A stretch of DNA of 64,000 bases. Source: Plecoglossus altivelis (Eukaryota > Chordata > Actinopteri > Osmeriformes > Plecoglossidae). The translations under genes and the position numbers were made by a program. Shown here piece after piece: positions 49,154 to 61,505 of the stretch. The first letter of the stretch is position 1. Every line of letters begins with the position of its first letter. The notes under the pieces were generated by a model. That model saw only the letters and a list, made by a program, of their open reading frames with translations. It made no database searches and was not told where the DNA came from. The stretch is taken from positions 19,638,878 through 19,702,877 of the forward strand of contig BROE01000003.1 of NCBI GenBank assembly GCA_036571765.1, in the 5' to 3' direction.

Positions 49154-52100
49154 AGTAATATGCAGATTTTTTTTTATTAACATTTTATTGATGTTATATT
49201 GTTGAACATATGGTATGTTGTATTAAACAATCTATGGAGTTTTTTAAACACCTGATAGTCCCATCTTGATTAAATGAAAACACATTCAGGAACACTTTCA
49301 ATGACAGAAAATAACCATAATGATGTTGAACGCAGCCTTTTGCGTCCTATATTGTTGCGTGGGGTTGGAGTTAGGGTTGTAACTACAGTTGAGGATACAG
49401 CAACACTGAGAACAGGCTTATGTGTTAACAATTGTTGGGGCTATGGTCCCAAGGCTGGTCACCTTCTGAGTCAAACAATGACTTAAGTCCTCACCAAGCA
49501 GCAATATATTTAGACTGAGATCAAGCTCACAGTGTGCAAAGTTTTAAAACAGGGTATCGGGGATTTCATTTTGTTGTGTCTTGTAGCAAAATTCCCTTAA
49601 AGGTTACTTGAAATGACCAGTGATATATCTCGTCCTAGTTATGTAAAACGCATCGGAACTCCACATTGAATTTGGATTTCACTGTCTTTTTCTGTATTTT
49701 ATATCTTTGCTGGCTTGGCAGCCAAGGAACCCATGGGGACATGGTTTCTTCCCTCAAGCAGTATCAAAGCATACTCATTTCTCTTTTCTTTTGGAAATAG
49801 ACAGGCAGCATAGAAGGCAAGCGGAGCTATTTCTGAAGTCCCCTGGCTTGTCAGAGTAATGGTGAATCCATTGTTTTCGTTCCTCATGCATTGGAGATGC
49901 GCTTGATTTGTAGGTCAGGACGACCAGGCAGAGGGATTCTGACGTCACACAACAGTCAGTTCTCCTCAGCTGAGGAAGAACATACAAACTGACGGGTCCG
50001 CATTCTAGAATTGGAATCGTCATCATTCCGGAATTTAACAGATTTAACAGGTGCTGCACAACAGCTAAATAGTTAACTATTGTGTTAAAAAGATACATTG
50101 GGGGTGGCATGCTTTTGTTAACTAAACACAAATACTTCCTATTACCTTTCTAACCTTTACATTGTTTGTGCAACTTGCATGTTGCAATGTTTGGCATTTG
50201 CTTGCACAAAGCCAGCTTTCACATCTCATGCTGTGTGCTTTGAAGGTCTGTTGAATGAACTCTCTGGCCTATTCATCTGGCAAAGATTCATTGCTGTTCC
50301 TCATCCTCCTACTGAGGAGAAATTCAATATCAATGTTCAAACTCCTTGACATTGTGTGTCAATTTAGATACATCTACATCAAAGGATGTGCTGTTGTATC
50401 TAAGTCAGGTTTGCTGCTGAAGAAGTTCATGATCGGAATCTTTAATAAGAATCTGAATTCATTAAAGGTCAAAAGTTAAGTTCGATCTGGACAGGAGTGA
50501 ATTACTCAATAACTTAATGTCCTTTGCACGACTGAACTACAATGTAATTATCACAAACTGCCGTATAATTTTTAGCCGGCTTAAACTAGTTGGGTCATGA
50601 TATTTAAACTTTTTCTGGTCAAATGAGTTGTCTGTATGATTACACTCAAGTCATTTATATCCCTAAAAGACCATCCACACTCTTCTGTCCGTCATTTTTT
50701 AAGGAACATGATCCTCAAGTCTGAATTTATCGAATATCATAGCGGCAAGAGTGGATTCACCAGCTTATCATACAAATATTTATGCTCTATCTTTTGCATT
50801 GAAGTCAGATGACTATCAGACCTTGGGTATGACGGTACAAAATGATGATCACACATTGATACAAAACAGTCTAGACAGAAAGACAGAGTAAGGTGTGCGC
50901 CTGTGTTAAATAATTTAGCCTGAATATTGTTTTGCAGATATCTTCCAAGACCCCAATTACCTCCCTGACCTCACACAAAGCCCTGTGGTTAATTTGCTGG
51001 AGGCTATCCAGAATTGTTTTTTATTTATTTCACCTTTGACTAAGGCTTGTTACGAAGAAAGACTGTGAAAGAAAAAACAATGCACGTTACATTAACATTA
51101 TTTTACGAGGTTACTAGGGGAATGTTAATGGTAACTCGTGATGATTAATCATTTTAAAAGTATTTTTGGTCACAACATCTTGAAAAAGAATGCCAATACC
51201 AACACTAAAACTGCATAGCATGTACCAGAAAACCACCATAAAATTTCCTTAAGTAAATATGACATATTACACCTTCAAGAAATACCATAAATATCCAATA
51301 TTTTCTTCTTTTTTTAGGCATTGAATCTGAGAGGTGGGTCCTACAAATCCATGAGTCCAAGCATTTTATCAAGCTGGATTCAGGATTTCATGTCTGTTGT
51401 AGATGGAGGGGCCTTCGGCTATCACAGCACAGCTGTACATAGTCCACGAAGAAAGAACTACCATGTACAATCCATTGCCGCTTGTGCAAAATCTTTTCAC
51501 AGCCTTTTGTGTTCTGCGTTTTCTGTCTTTGTTTTATTGGCCAAGAATCTGCTGTGGGGTTTCTCTTTAAAAAGTCAATCTGCTCTGGTCTTGACTGAAC
51601 CACAGGCACTGGCATCTAAGATCATTATTTTATCTAACATCACAATAAGAGTCACGAGATAACAATAAAATATATATCTTTAAAATCTTGTCATCGTATG
51701 CGCTCTAACAGGAAAGAGGTCCTCTCGCGGTCAATAAAAAACTCAATGTTCCTTTAATATATTCATTCCAAGCATGTTGGTCAGGTGAGGTTAACTTTCA
51801 AGGTAAAATAGAAGCACTCTCTGATTCCAGTTGCTTTATGTTTGGCCTGAATATGTCCTGCCAAAATAATTGAGTGCTATTTTATTTAACTATTTCACCT
51901 TGAAGTAAATTACCTCAGTCCAAATTATTTTGGCTTCAGTCCAATTGCTTCAAGGACAACAAGGCGACTGAAATTCACTGGGTAGCACAGACAGAGGTCA
52001 ACTCAGAGCTGAACAACTTGGCCAAAACACCCAAGACAAGCTGGATCTATTTGGATGTTTCTAAAACCAAAAGCTTCTCAGGTGAGTGAGAATTTCTTTT

Positions 52101-55100
52101 TTTATTTAGTTTGTCACCTGACAGCAAAAGTTTAGCCACAGACAACTTTCCAGAGGCATCTTTTATTTTTGTCAAGTTTAGTCTTAGCCTTGACTGTTGC
52201 ACAGCACAAATGCAAATCAGCATATAGTCAACTACATAAACCGTTTTTCTTTCATGAAACGGCTGAATGGGCATTTACCTGTCAATAACCTTGTCTCATG
52301 AGGCAAGAACTGAAATGTTGTTTAATTAGAAACATATTAAATTATATAATTGACAGCATTAATTAGATAAAACTATATTAACAATAGTGTGAAATAAATC
52401 TACATTACCATTCACTGACATTTCTTGAATCAGGGTTGGGGTTAGTTTTATATATATATATATATACTTCACATAATATACATGATCAGCACCACTAGAA
52501 TGGATATCTGTTCCCACTATTGTGGAAATGATTGTAATCGTCTCATGCGTTGCAATTAAGGTGTCTTTAGTTGGCAATGGAACCGTAGCAGAAAACTAAG
52601 GGAATTGGAAATACTGTGTTAATTGCATCTCATCCTCTAAAAGGAACTGTGCATTGAAGCCATTCAAGTCCAATTAGATACACCATAATCATCATATGCA
52701 GTTTGCCTTATCTTATAATCGCTAAATGAAACACGTGACAAAATTATAAAGCAGACTTTAATTTCCTAGAAGACATCATAATGTAACTTCAGCAAATCAT
52801 GAGGCTTTTGAAATAGGATGAATACACAGAAATCTCTGAATGACTGAATCTCTGATGAATACACAGAAATCTCTCTCCCCCAAAAAAGCGTGCATGTTAA
52901 GAAAATTGAATGACAGTGAAAATACTTTTGTCACTCAGAGACAACCTGGAGAAAACATCACATTTACCACAGAGATGGGAATGACTTTTGGTCCATTTTT
53001 CTTGTATCAGTACATGTCAGAGCCCACACTTCTTTACCTTAAAATGAGTGGGGGGAAAAACCTAGCCAGTACTTCTACCAAAGTCTTTTTCAAACGACGT
53101 GTCTGTACTTGAATGAAGGATGTGTGTACTCTGTCTGTCTCTGCACTTCCACATCAAGACACCACTCCAGATATAACACAGCTAAGCTGCCTTGGCTTCT
53201 TCATCCAACGCTCTGCCAGAATTCTGAAGTCATTCACTCATTCACTGTGCAATTGTCTACATTTAAAACGATTTGAAAAGGAGTCTGAGAGAGAGAGTGG
53301 GCTAAGAATCTCTTCAAATTACTCTCTACGGAGAAAGAGACTTTTGAAATGCTTCAGTTGTCCCACAAAATAGTACAGAAATAGAACACTGGAATCTAGT
53401 GTGAATTACTTTCCGAGCTATAATTGTCATTGAATCATGACTAAAGCCAAACTCTGGGCAAGTCAGTCTATTCTTATCAGAGGATGTTTCCATTGTAATT
53501 ACTATTAAAATAAATTAAACATTTTATGATTATGCAGCAGCCAGACTATTTCTTTATCAGCCAATTATGAATAGAAAGGTCTATTAAAGGATTCTGAATA
53601 TGTAACATTAAGAAGTATCTTGAGTTTTTTAGGTTAAAAAAAGTGTCAGTAACATTACATTCATTAACATTCAATATTATGAATAAGTATAATTAAATAA
53701 TCTCATATCCTGTAAGTCACTTTTTACCAACACCATGACTGGTGCTCTTTGAAAACCCTGATAGAAACTTCTCAAAAAGGTCAAAAGGGATTTAAACATC
53801 AACCTCACACAGTTAACCAGGTTCTACACTTTCTGTACTTATCCCAAGTTAAGACTTTCAACTGCCTTTTCTGTAGTCTTCATGTCTTTTGAGTTTGTGG
53901 TGAAATACAAAGACACGACTAAAAATGACTGTCCCTATCATTCCTTTCGGGTGAATCGCATTTTGTACCAGCTGACATCTGCAAAGACGAAACCTAATGT
54001 CCTTTTTTCTTCATTGGATCTTCAACAATAGTTCAACAGCAGCCTGCAGGGAGTGGCTAGCGTGTGGCTCTCTGCTGTTGGACAGAGGACGCCATAAATA
54101 GCAGCACCAAGATATACTTTTCCAACCTAAGTATGGCTGTGTATCTGACTCAAAAAACTTGAATTGAGTTGATTTCTGAGTTCAAGTCAATAAACAGCAT
54201 TCTGATGTTGTAGAATGTAGACCTTCTGCTCTAGGTGGCTCAAAACCAGGAGGAACAAGACGGTTATTGCATCGGATGTGTTTCAGTTGGGTGGGAACAT
54301 GCTTAAGGGCGGTTGAATGTGTTAGAGATCACAAATGGCACATTACAGTGTGGAGACAGAGCTTGAATGCAATAGTATGTTTGTTAAGATAAACTGTGCC
54401 TTTAACTACCTCCATCTATAAAACTAACTGAACAGTACAGCTCAGGATAAATGACTGTTGGATTCTACCATGTTGGCGATTCAAGAGGAAGCAAATTGTT
54501 TTTTTAATCAATTAGTCGTTCATCAACCTCACAAAATTGCACACACATATCTTAATCATGTCAATGACAAATGCATGTTCACAAATACATGTTAAATTCA
54601 AACATTGCACTGGTATAGCTCATGGTAGATTAACACAGCTACTGCATCTATCCTAACAAGTGCTGTGTCCATTGTAAGCCCATGCATAATTCATATAGAG
54701 ACAACACAATCTAACCTTGACCTGTCCTGAGAGTGCAATTTATCTTTCAATTCAAACAATATCCATCTTGTACAGCTGCTTCTTTAAACCTGGACTTTTT
54801 AATCAAGGTTCATTTATATGTGCATTAAGTCAAGTCTTGGAGATGTGTCAGAGAAAATTATAGACCTTTCAACGGGCAAGTCTTGTGTGGGTCACTGATT
54901 GCATTAAAAAAACGAGTATACAGTAGATGAATGTGCATTATTACAGGCATTGTGGGAGTAAATGGATCGTTGGTTGGATATAGACAAACAAGACGAATAG
55001 CTGTGCTGCTCAGGGTGAAGCGAGAGATCTTCGTCACATCTGAATTGAATCAATGTATTTGGTGTTTCTGCACAGAACATATACATGATCTATGTACAGC

Positions 55101-55357
55101 CAGTCTTCAGCTCCTGAAAGCCTACATTTCATATATTGCCTTTTTGTTCACAGTCAACCCATTGAAGGAAAAATACTGTTTTGTGAGAACTGCTGTGCAC
55201 GGTAGCATAAAAAATCTGAATATGAGAGTCTCATATAATTATAGAATTGCTCATAATAGTATTGCGTTACAGTGATCATGACACACAGATTGAACACAAC
55301 CACCTAAACATAGCAATTAGTCACGTTTCAAATTCATGAGAATTTTCTTCTTTACAG
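49154..55357. other. Repeat-poor intergenic sequence
   Basis: About 6 kb with almost no tandem repeats; the only clear one is (TA)n at 52449-52467. Splice-like signals occur at 51316-51317 (polypyrimidine then AG) and 52082 (CAG|GTGAGT), but the interval between them is not open and nothing identifies a transcript. Confidence 0.5.
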
Positions 55358-55567
55358 AATCTAACCCAGGACTTGAAAGACAGCTGTGAGGAAAGTTCTC
55401 CAGTCAAAGAAAAACCTCAGGAAGCAGCAACAATAACAGTACAGGAGTCTAACTCCATAACATGGATGCAGGGTTAGGAACGCCTGACTTAAAATACAAA
55501 TACAATTATGAACTGGGTGAAGAAAACCCCAAAGCTGGACTGTATTGTTCACCTTCCCTTCATCTAG
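55358..55567 (+). other. Exon-like segment of unknown gene
   Basis: It is preceded by a good acceptor (TTTTCTTCTTTACAG ending at 55357) and followed by CTAG|GTAAAA at 55567/55568. The first frame is open for 39 codons with Glu/Lys/Ser-rich, coding-like content (begins NLTQDLKDSCEESS) and then stops. It could be a terminal coding exon, a lncRNA exon, or coincidence. Confidence 0.15.
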
Positions 55568-57171
55568 GTAAAAACAAAATGAATGTTTATTTTCCCTGAG
55601 CTTAGCAAATGCTGTTGGATAGAGATCTGGATTTCCATGATTTGCATGTTAAGTCTTCTGTACATCGCCTCTAGATAAACGATGATGTCTGACAGAACAT
55701 AAAGAATGAAAATGTGTTCCTAACCATCTGCTTACCTGCTTAACTTTACTGCTATTTTAAATATCTTGTTTACACCTTTTGCATCTGTCCCTTGCTCTGG
55801 GTGCTGCCTTTGGCAGGTGAAGAAACTATTTGGGAAAAAACTCCTCTATGTGGAAAAATAAACTTTTCCCATCTGCATTTATGAAAATCTTTACTCCCAA
55901 ACTTACTGGCTTTTCCTACCAGCATACACTGCAGCTCCAGTGATCAGTGGGATGTAGGTTTACGACAGAATAGTAGCATATATGTACATAAAACAAAAGT
56001 TGCATTTGATAAATCAAAATATTACTATGAATAAAATGCCTGTGCTCAGTAACTGCCGCTCTATTACACAGAAAGGATTTGAGAGGGAACAAACTGACAT
56101 AGATTTGAATTGGACATTTTATTCCTCACATCATCTTGGTGAAATGAGGGCAACATGGGGGGGCGTAAGGAAGACGTTTGGCTGAGCTGCAGATAAAGCA
56201 AGGGCTCAGCCAGCCCAGGCACTGCATCTGGCATCCGGGCACTGCATCCCTTCATATGATGAAACGAAGGTGCGAGTCTCTTCAATAGTAGCATGAAATA
56301 TAAGATTTGATAGGTGGCATGAATCATGCTTATAGGCCTAGGCATAAGCCTACTAAATACTATATTCATATTATTCCAAGTATTATTAGAAATATGAATC
56401 ATATTTGGAAACATGAATCACATTTGATAAACAGACTGTCTTAACTTATGGAAGAAAAGCATTTACTTACGACGTTTAAACAACAGTTTTAAGCCTCAAG
56501 GCTGTGGTCATAATCAAATGTCACAAAGTTTCCTGTTGAAATGCATTAAGGTAAAAGATCATTTCATTTGTTGCCTATGCAGCTGTTTGAAATGCAGCCT
56601 TAAGGAACTAAATAAAACACATTGAATCAGCCTGCAGAGTAACTAAATATTGCTTTTCTTTTTTTATTTACTTACAGGGTGCTGAAATGTTTCTCTCACC
56701 CCGCAGAATCAACAATATATTTATTCCTCCGTGAATACTTGATGTGTCTCCAAGGACCTAAATAACCTTCAAACAATTGGAATAAAAGGTTAGTCAGCAT
56801 GTGACATTCAAATGGAAAACATTTCTAGGAGGGACGGGAAAATTTAGAAAGAAAAGTAAATATTTGTAGATATAATTCTGTGCTGTATGTGTATACATGT
56901 CTGCTCTGCCATAGATGTGGTTAGTTCCCATACATGACATTCCATCTCACACTGACAACGAATTTTCTATGTCCCATTACTGAACCAATCTTTTTGATGG
57001 CCTTGAAGCCTTGAACATTTTTTTACTCAGATTTGAAGACGAAAGGAGGTGAACATAGTCACGTCATGAAATAAAAACACTCAGTAGATTTTTTTAAAAG
57101 CTTCACCGTATGGATGTTGTCATCATGCTGGTCACATTAACCTGTTCAGAAACCCTTCTACTTAGTCCATG
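55568..57171. other. Intergenic sequence with weak splice-like signals
   Basis: An acceptor-like tract (TTTTTTTATTTACTTACAG) ends at 56677, with an AATAAA at about 56780. No coding frame of note. Confidence 0.4.
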
Positions 57172-57447
57172 GATGATCCTCCTCTCCATCCCCACCACCC
57201 TCACCTCCACCCAGCTCCCTCCTCTCATCCCACCACCTCAGCCTCCACCCACCCACCACCCTCACCTCCACCCACCCACCACCCTCCTCTCCAACTCAAC
57301 CATCCTCCTCTCCACCCCCAACACCCTCCTCTCCACCCCCAACACCTTCCTCTCCAACTCAACCATCCCCCTCTCCACCCCCAACACCCTCCTCTCCACC
57401 CTGACCACCCTCCTCTCCACCCTGACCACCCTTCTCCCCACCCTCTC
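57172..57447. repeat. CT/CCA-rich minisatellite, about 18-21 bp units
   Basis: Units such as CCTCTCCACCCCCAACACCC repeat about 13 times, nearly devoid of G on the + strand. The minus strand is G-rich with many GGG runs and could form G-quadruplexes. Frames here (Pro/His/Leu on +, Trp/Gly/Arg on -) are repeat artefacts. Confidence 0.95.
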
Positions 57448-57450
57448 ATC

Positions 57451-57705
57451 ATGAATGAGAAGGGTAGCGCTGGGAAGGTTAAAAGCTGCTTCTCAGTGAC
57501 GGGGAGGAAACGCAAGGTAAGCTGTGACAAACGTGATGTGTTAGCTCGGCGAGCGTATGTGGGAAGCCATGTCCTGCTGAGCGGTTATCTGCTTTCTGCA
57601 GGGTTTAGTTGGTGGAACTTCTATCGTAACTGAAACAAGACACTTTCCAAAAACAAAAAAATCTACTGTGTGGTACAAGCACATGCAAATCCACACGGCA
57701 ACGAG
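57451..57705 (+). other. Candidate two-exon coding fragment of unknown gene
   Basis: A possible first segment, 57451-57516, starts at an ATG and reads MNEKGSAGKVKSCFSVTGRK plus two residues (Arg-Lys) to a strong donor, AAG|GTAAGC. An 85-base interval (57517-57601) ends in a good acceptor (GCTTTCTGCAG). The second segment, 57602-57705, continues in phase with 34 open codons (begins GLVGGTSIVTETRHF) to another strong donor, GAG|GTAAGT. Together they give 56 codons without a stop and three well-formed splice sites at fish-like spacing. I do not recognise the protein and see no further exons. Chance cannot be excluded. Confidence 0.22.
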
Positions 57706-58262
57706 GTAAGTGAAATAAAATGGATGTTTTTCGATATTTGTTTGGTGGCATTGCACGACCCTGCATAGTGAGCTAGGTGGTGGTGCTGTGGGCTTTAGTG
57801 GAGAAGAGGTGGTCGTGTGGACTGCTGTGTAGGAGGGGAATCATTGCACAGCTCATGCCAGCATGAGGATTACTGCCTCCTTTACATAAACACGCTAATT
57901 CACTGCTCAAACGCTCTCTATTAGATTAAAAACCGCTCTCTGTGTCGTTGCCAGGCTGATTGAAAGCTCTTCAATGAAGAAACTCTTTCAAGCCTCCGAT
58001 GTTTGGTTAAAATGTGTTTTCTGTGTGATGGGTCAGACAACAGTTTATCACAAATAGATTTCTCGATATTTCCTGCTATTGCGTGTTTTCAAGAAATGTT
58101 GGGTGGAAAGTATTTACTATTAATATAACCTCATGAATAAATGGCAAGCCACATGATTATAACAAGATAATTTATTATTCCGTTGAATCTTAACAAAGTC
58201 GGGGTTCTATTGCTGAAGCCTGTATCTTGTTTTTTGTTGGTGAACCAGCCAGCGTCATTGTG
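57706..58262. other. Unique non-coding sequence
   Basis: Block 57860-58050 is unique and compositionally enhancer-like. No coding frame. Confidence 0.45.
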
Positions 58263-58547
58263 TATCTATCTTACCTGTGAATCAGTCTGGTTCATAGTAT
58301 ATCTCAGCTGTGAATCAGTCAGTTTCATACTGTATCTCAGCTGTGAATGATTCCGATTCATTGTGAATCTCAATTGTCAATTAGTCAGCTTCCTAGTGTA
58401 TCTAAGCTGTGAATGATTCAGATTCGTTGTGAATCTCTGCTGTGAATCAGTCAGATTCATACTGTATCTCAGCTGTGAATGAATCAGATTCGTTGTGAAT
58501 TTCAATTGTGAATTAGTCAGATTTATACTGTATCTAAGCTGCGTCTG
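58263..58547. repeat. 33 bp diverged minisatellite, about 9 copies
   Basis: Each unit contains TGTGAATCAGTCAGATTCAT followed by ACTGTATCTCAGC. Alternate units carry GAATGATTCAGATTCGTTGTG, indicating a dimeric higher-order unit of about 66 bases. Confidence 0.9.
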
Positions 58548-59517
58548 AAGCTAGAAAAACAAGTCCTTCATGACAATACATTTTCTCAACTACGCAGACT
58601 GCACTCAAAATGGTTGTAGTAGATTAAATAAACCCAACAGTCAATAATGGGTGATGTTATGTAATCAAAGATGCCATTCAATGGTGTGATTGTGTGTCAT
58701 GGTTTAATCTCCTCATTGTTGTACACTTTTGTCTGTGGCAGCCAGAAGAGATCCTGAACACACGCATACAGTCTAGTCTATGATTCTCATGACATGGCAT
58801 GGGTCTGTAAGCTAAGAGACTGATTGATAGCTTTAGAGCTAATTACTGCAAAGCAAATTAGTGGTTAATTCATTTGGGGGCCTTTCAAATCACCATGGGT
58901 TGATTAAGATTAGACTTTGGAATGATACAGTGTTTTTGTGTGAACTTAACCCTAAACACAAGTGGAATACTTAACCCAAAGCTTTCTACAAAGCGTAATG
59001 TAGAGACAAATACAACTGACTACAGAGAAAAAAAACCTTCTAAAGAGGTTCTATTATCTATGAATGAACCAACTGATTAGGATGAGCCGTTTGTCAGCTT
59101 TGCTGTGATTGGCTGACAACTTCCCTCAATGTGTTAGGTTGTTTCTATACTGTACACTGATGACCAATGATTCATCTGCCTCCTAGTTCCTAGTCCTCTC
59201 TCTCAATTCACATCTCCTGGTGTCCAGTAGATAGTAGACCTTCTTTTCCATGTAGATAGCTACAGAGCATTAAATCAATTTAAGAGCAGGGGATTGAAGA
59301 AAGGTTGAAATGTTGGATTTTTTATATTTTTCCATTTAATGAACCATTCCATCTTTGATTCAATAAACATGGAGCAGAGATGGGGTGGAGGTCTCCCTCG
59401 TCTTTTTGTTTACATGAATAAATTCTCTCGCCTTTCTAGGAAGAAGAGGTCTTGGTAGACGACAGCAGGAAATAAAATCACCTCCTTTGCACCTTTTGAC
59501 TGTGTGCAAGACATGCC
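58548..59517. other. Unique non-coding sequence
   Basis: Block 58830-58925 carries several TAATTA/TTAAT-type motifs. No gene supported. Confidence 0.45.
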
Positions 59518-59896
59518 TATACAGTCTACACAGTCTACACACCCTACACACCCTACACAGTCTACACAGTCTACACAGCCTACGCAGTCTACATAGTCTA
59601 CACAGCCTACACAGTCTACACACCCTACACACCCTACACAGCCTACACAGTCTACACAGTCTACACACCCTACACAGTCTTCACAGCCTTCACAGTCTAC
59701 ACAGCCTTCACAGTCTACACACCCTACATAGTTTACACAGCCTACACACCCTACACAGTCTACACAGCCTACACTGTTTACACAGTCTACACAGTCTCCA
59801 CATGCCTTCACAGCCTTCACAGTCTACACAGCCCTTACAGCCTACACAGTCTACACAGCCTACACAGTCTACACAGCCTTCACATGCCTTCACAGC
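59518..59896. repeat. 9 bp minisatellite, about 42 copies
   Basis: Nine-base units TCTACACAG, CCTACACAG and CCTACACAC follow one another, with CCTTCACAG and a few CATGCCTTCACAG variants. A 9-base period keeps all frames open: Leu-His-Ser/Thr on + and Val-Asp-Cys/Val-Gly-Cys on -. These are not genes. Confidence 0.97.
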
Positions 59897-61297
59897 CTTT
59901 CACTGAATAGAAAAGGTCAACATAAGAGAGAGATCTCTAAAATTACATTCTCCCCTCACGTCTTATCATGCAGACCAGGCAACAGCCACAGGCTCCGAGG
60001 AATACAAGATCAGTTATATTATAATATATTATAATATTGTGCTAGTCAGAGTTTAAATGGAGTCTAAGGTGGGTAAGTTCAATACTGATTAGCGGACAAA
60101 TATCAACCAGACCACTAACCTTTGCTCTGGTATCAGAATTGATAGGACAGTCCATTTTCTCAGAAATGAAATTGAATAACTAAACATCTCTAGGTATGCT
60201 CCTGTCCTGAAGCACGAATATCTATGTGTTGTCTTGTAAGACAGGTGCTGAACATGATTTGGAGATGCTCTGGGTAAGATGCATGGCGTTTTTTTCTAAA
60301 AACGATCGACATCCGTAAAGAAGTCAGCTTGTTCCTTTACCCCATCAACCATGAGTAAAAGTGATCGAATGGAGGTTGGTCCGGTTGTCAGGGGAGACGT
60401 GAGATGTTTTTATAGAAAGGGATAATAGGCAAAGGCCAATTGAGCCTTGAATGGGAATAGCTATAGCTGCCTCACTGCTTAATAAGATAGGATGTGAGTC
60501 AACTGCTTTTCTTGGGTTAGAGGGTTGAATGTCACTCTGTGGTAGTGATTTCAGATCTCCTCTGTGATGGCATTGCAATGTTGACTGAGACGAAGATATG
60601 TTCGTTTTCCATTTTATTCGACGGTCATCTTGACGCGGCTGACTGCTATAGCATCCATTTCTGTATAAATGCAACAATATTTTATAGATTGACTTAGTCG
60701 GTACTTAACTATAGTGACACAGATAAACAGTTGGAAAGCAGGATTATCCCTGTGGGGAATGTTCTGCTATTTAATCACGTACTTGAGAGGGAGAACAGTC
60801 AGAAGGCTTATTGAATGTTTAATGTGTACTGTTTCTTTTTTTACTTCTACAGCATAATGGTCCTTGATGGTAATTGTACTTAAATATATACAAAAAAGAT
60901 GGGCCCTCGAAATGTTGTTCTAAAACTGCTTCAAGGTCAGTTTAAATTTGCTTGACATTTTAAAAAACCGTTGGGCCTTGCAAAGCCTCACTTAGCATTC
61001 TGTGTTAGTTGCTGTGATCAACGCGTGTGTTGCTTGTTAAGTCTGGGTCTGGTTTTGTAACAAAATTTTAAAATGAACGTAATTTAAGACCTAAAATAAG
61101 GTATTCACAAAGGCTTACTTACATGTGCAGTCAGTATGAAAGACAATGTCCTTCTCCTTAAAGGATTTTTGAAAATAATGTAGCCATGACGTGGAGATAC
61201 AGCTACTCAATAATAAATGTGCATGACATTATCGTCGACCGGCCTATACATCAGTATTGTGTCCGTTTTCATTATTTATTAAAGACAGCATCTTTCC
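59897..61297. other. Unique non-coding sequence
   Basis: No gene seen; an AT-palindromic patch lies at 60014-60038. A 110-codon minus-strand frame at 60345-60677 has no recognisable domain. Confidence 0.5.
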
Positions 61298-61505
61298 ATG
61301 AGCACGAGAACATGTCTGTGCAATCACGCTGCTGGCTGTCAAAGACCTGCTAATAGAGGGCAACTTGGATGCAATTACTGTGCTCAGGAATTGCATCTCT
61401 GTGACGTCTTTAGTCAGGAACTTGTGGATCATAGATTCCATCTCAGCATTCATGCTTCATCAATTCAGTCTGTGATGGGTAGAGAGGAACAATCGCTGTG
61501 TCACG
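61298..61505 (+). other. Exon-like Cys-rich open segment
   Basis: From ATG 61298 the frame is open for 69 codons to a donor-like CACG|GTGAGT at 61505/61506. The first 36 residues hold six cysteines (C-x-C, C-x2-C spacing). There is no clear upstream acceptor or recognised family, so this may be chance. Confidence 0.12.

Noticed and set aside
57169..57450. Pro/His-rich frame leading into the candidate exon
   Set aside because: The Pro/His part is the CT/CCA minisatellite; only the part from ATG 57451 was kept as a weak candidate.
59360..59906. Long Val-Asp-Cys / Leu-His-Ser frames on both strands
   Set aside because: Product of the 9 bp repeat; looks like a cysteine-rich protein but has no unique sequence beyond short ends.
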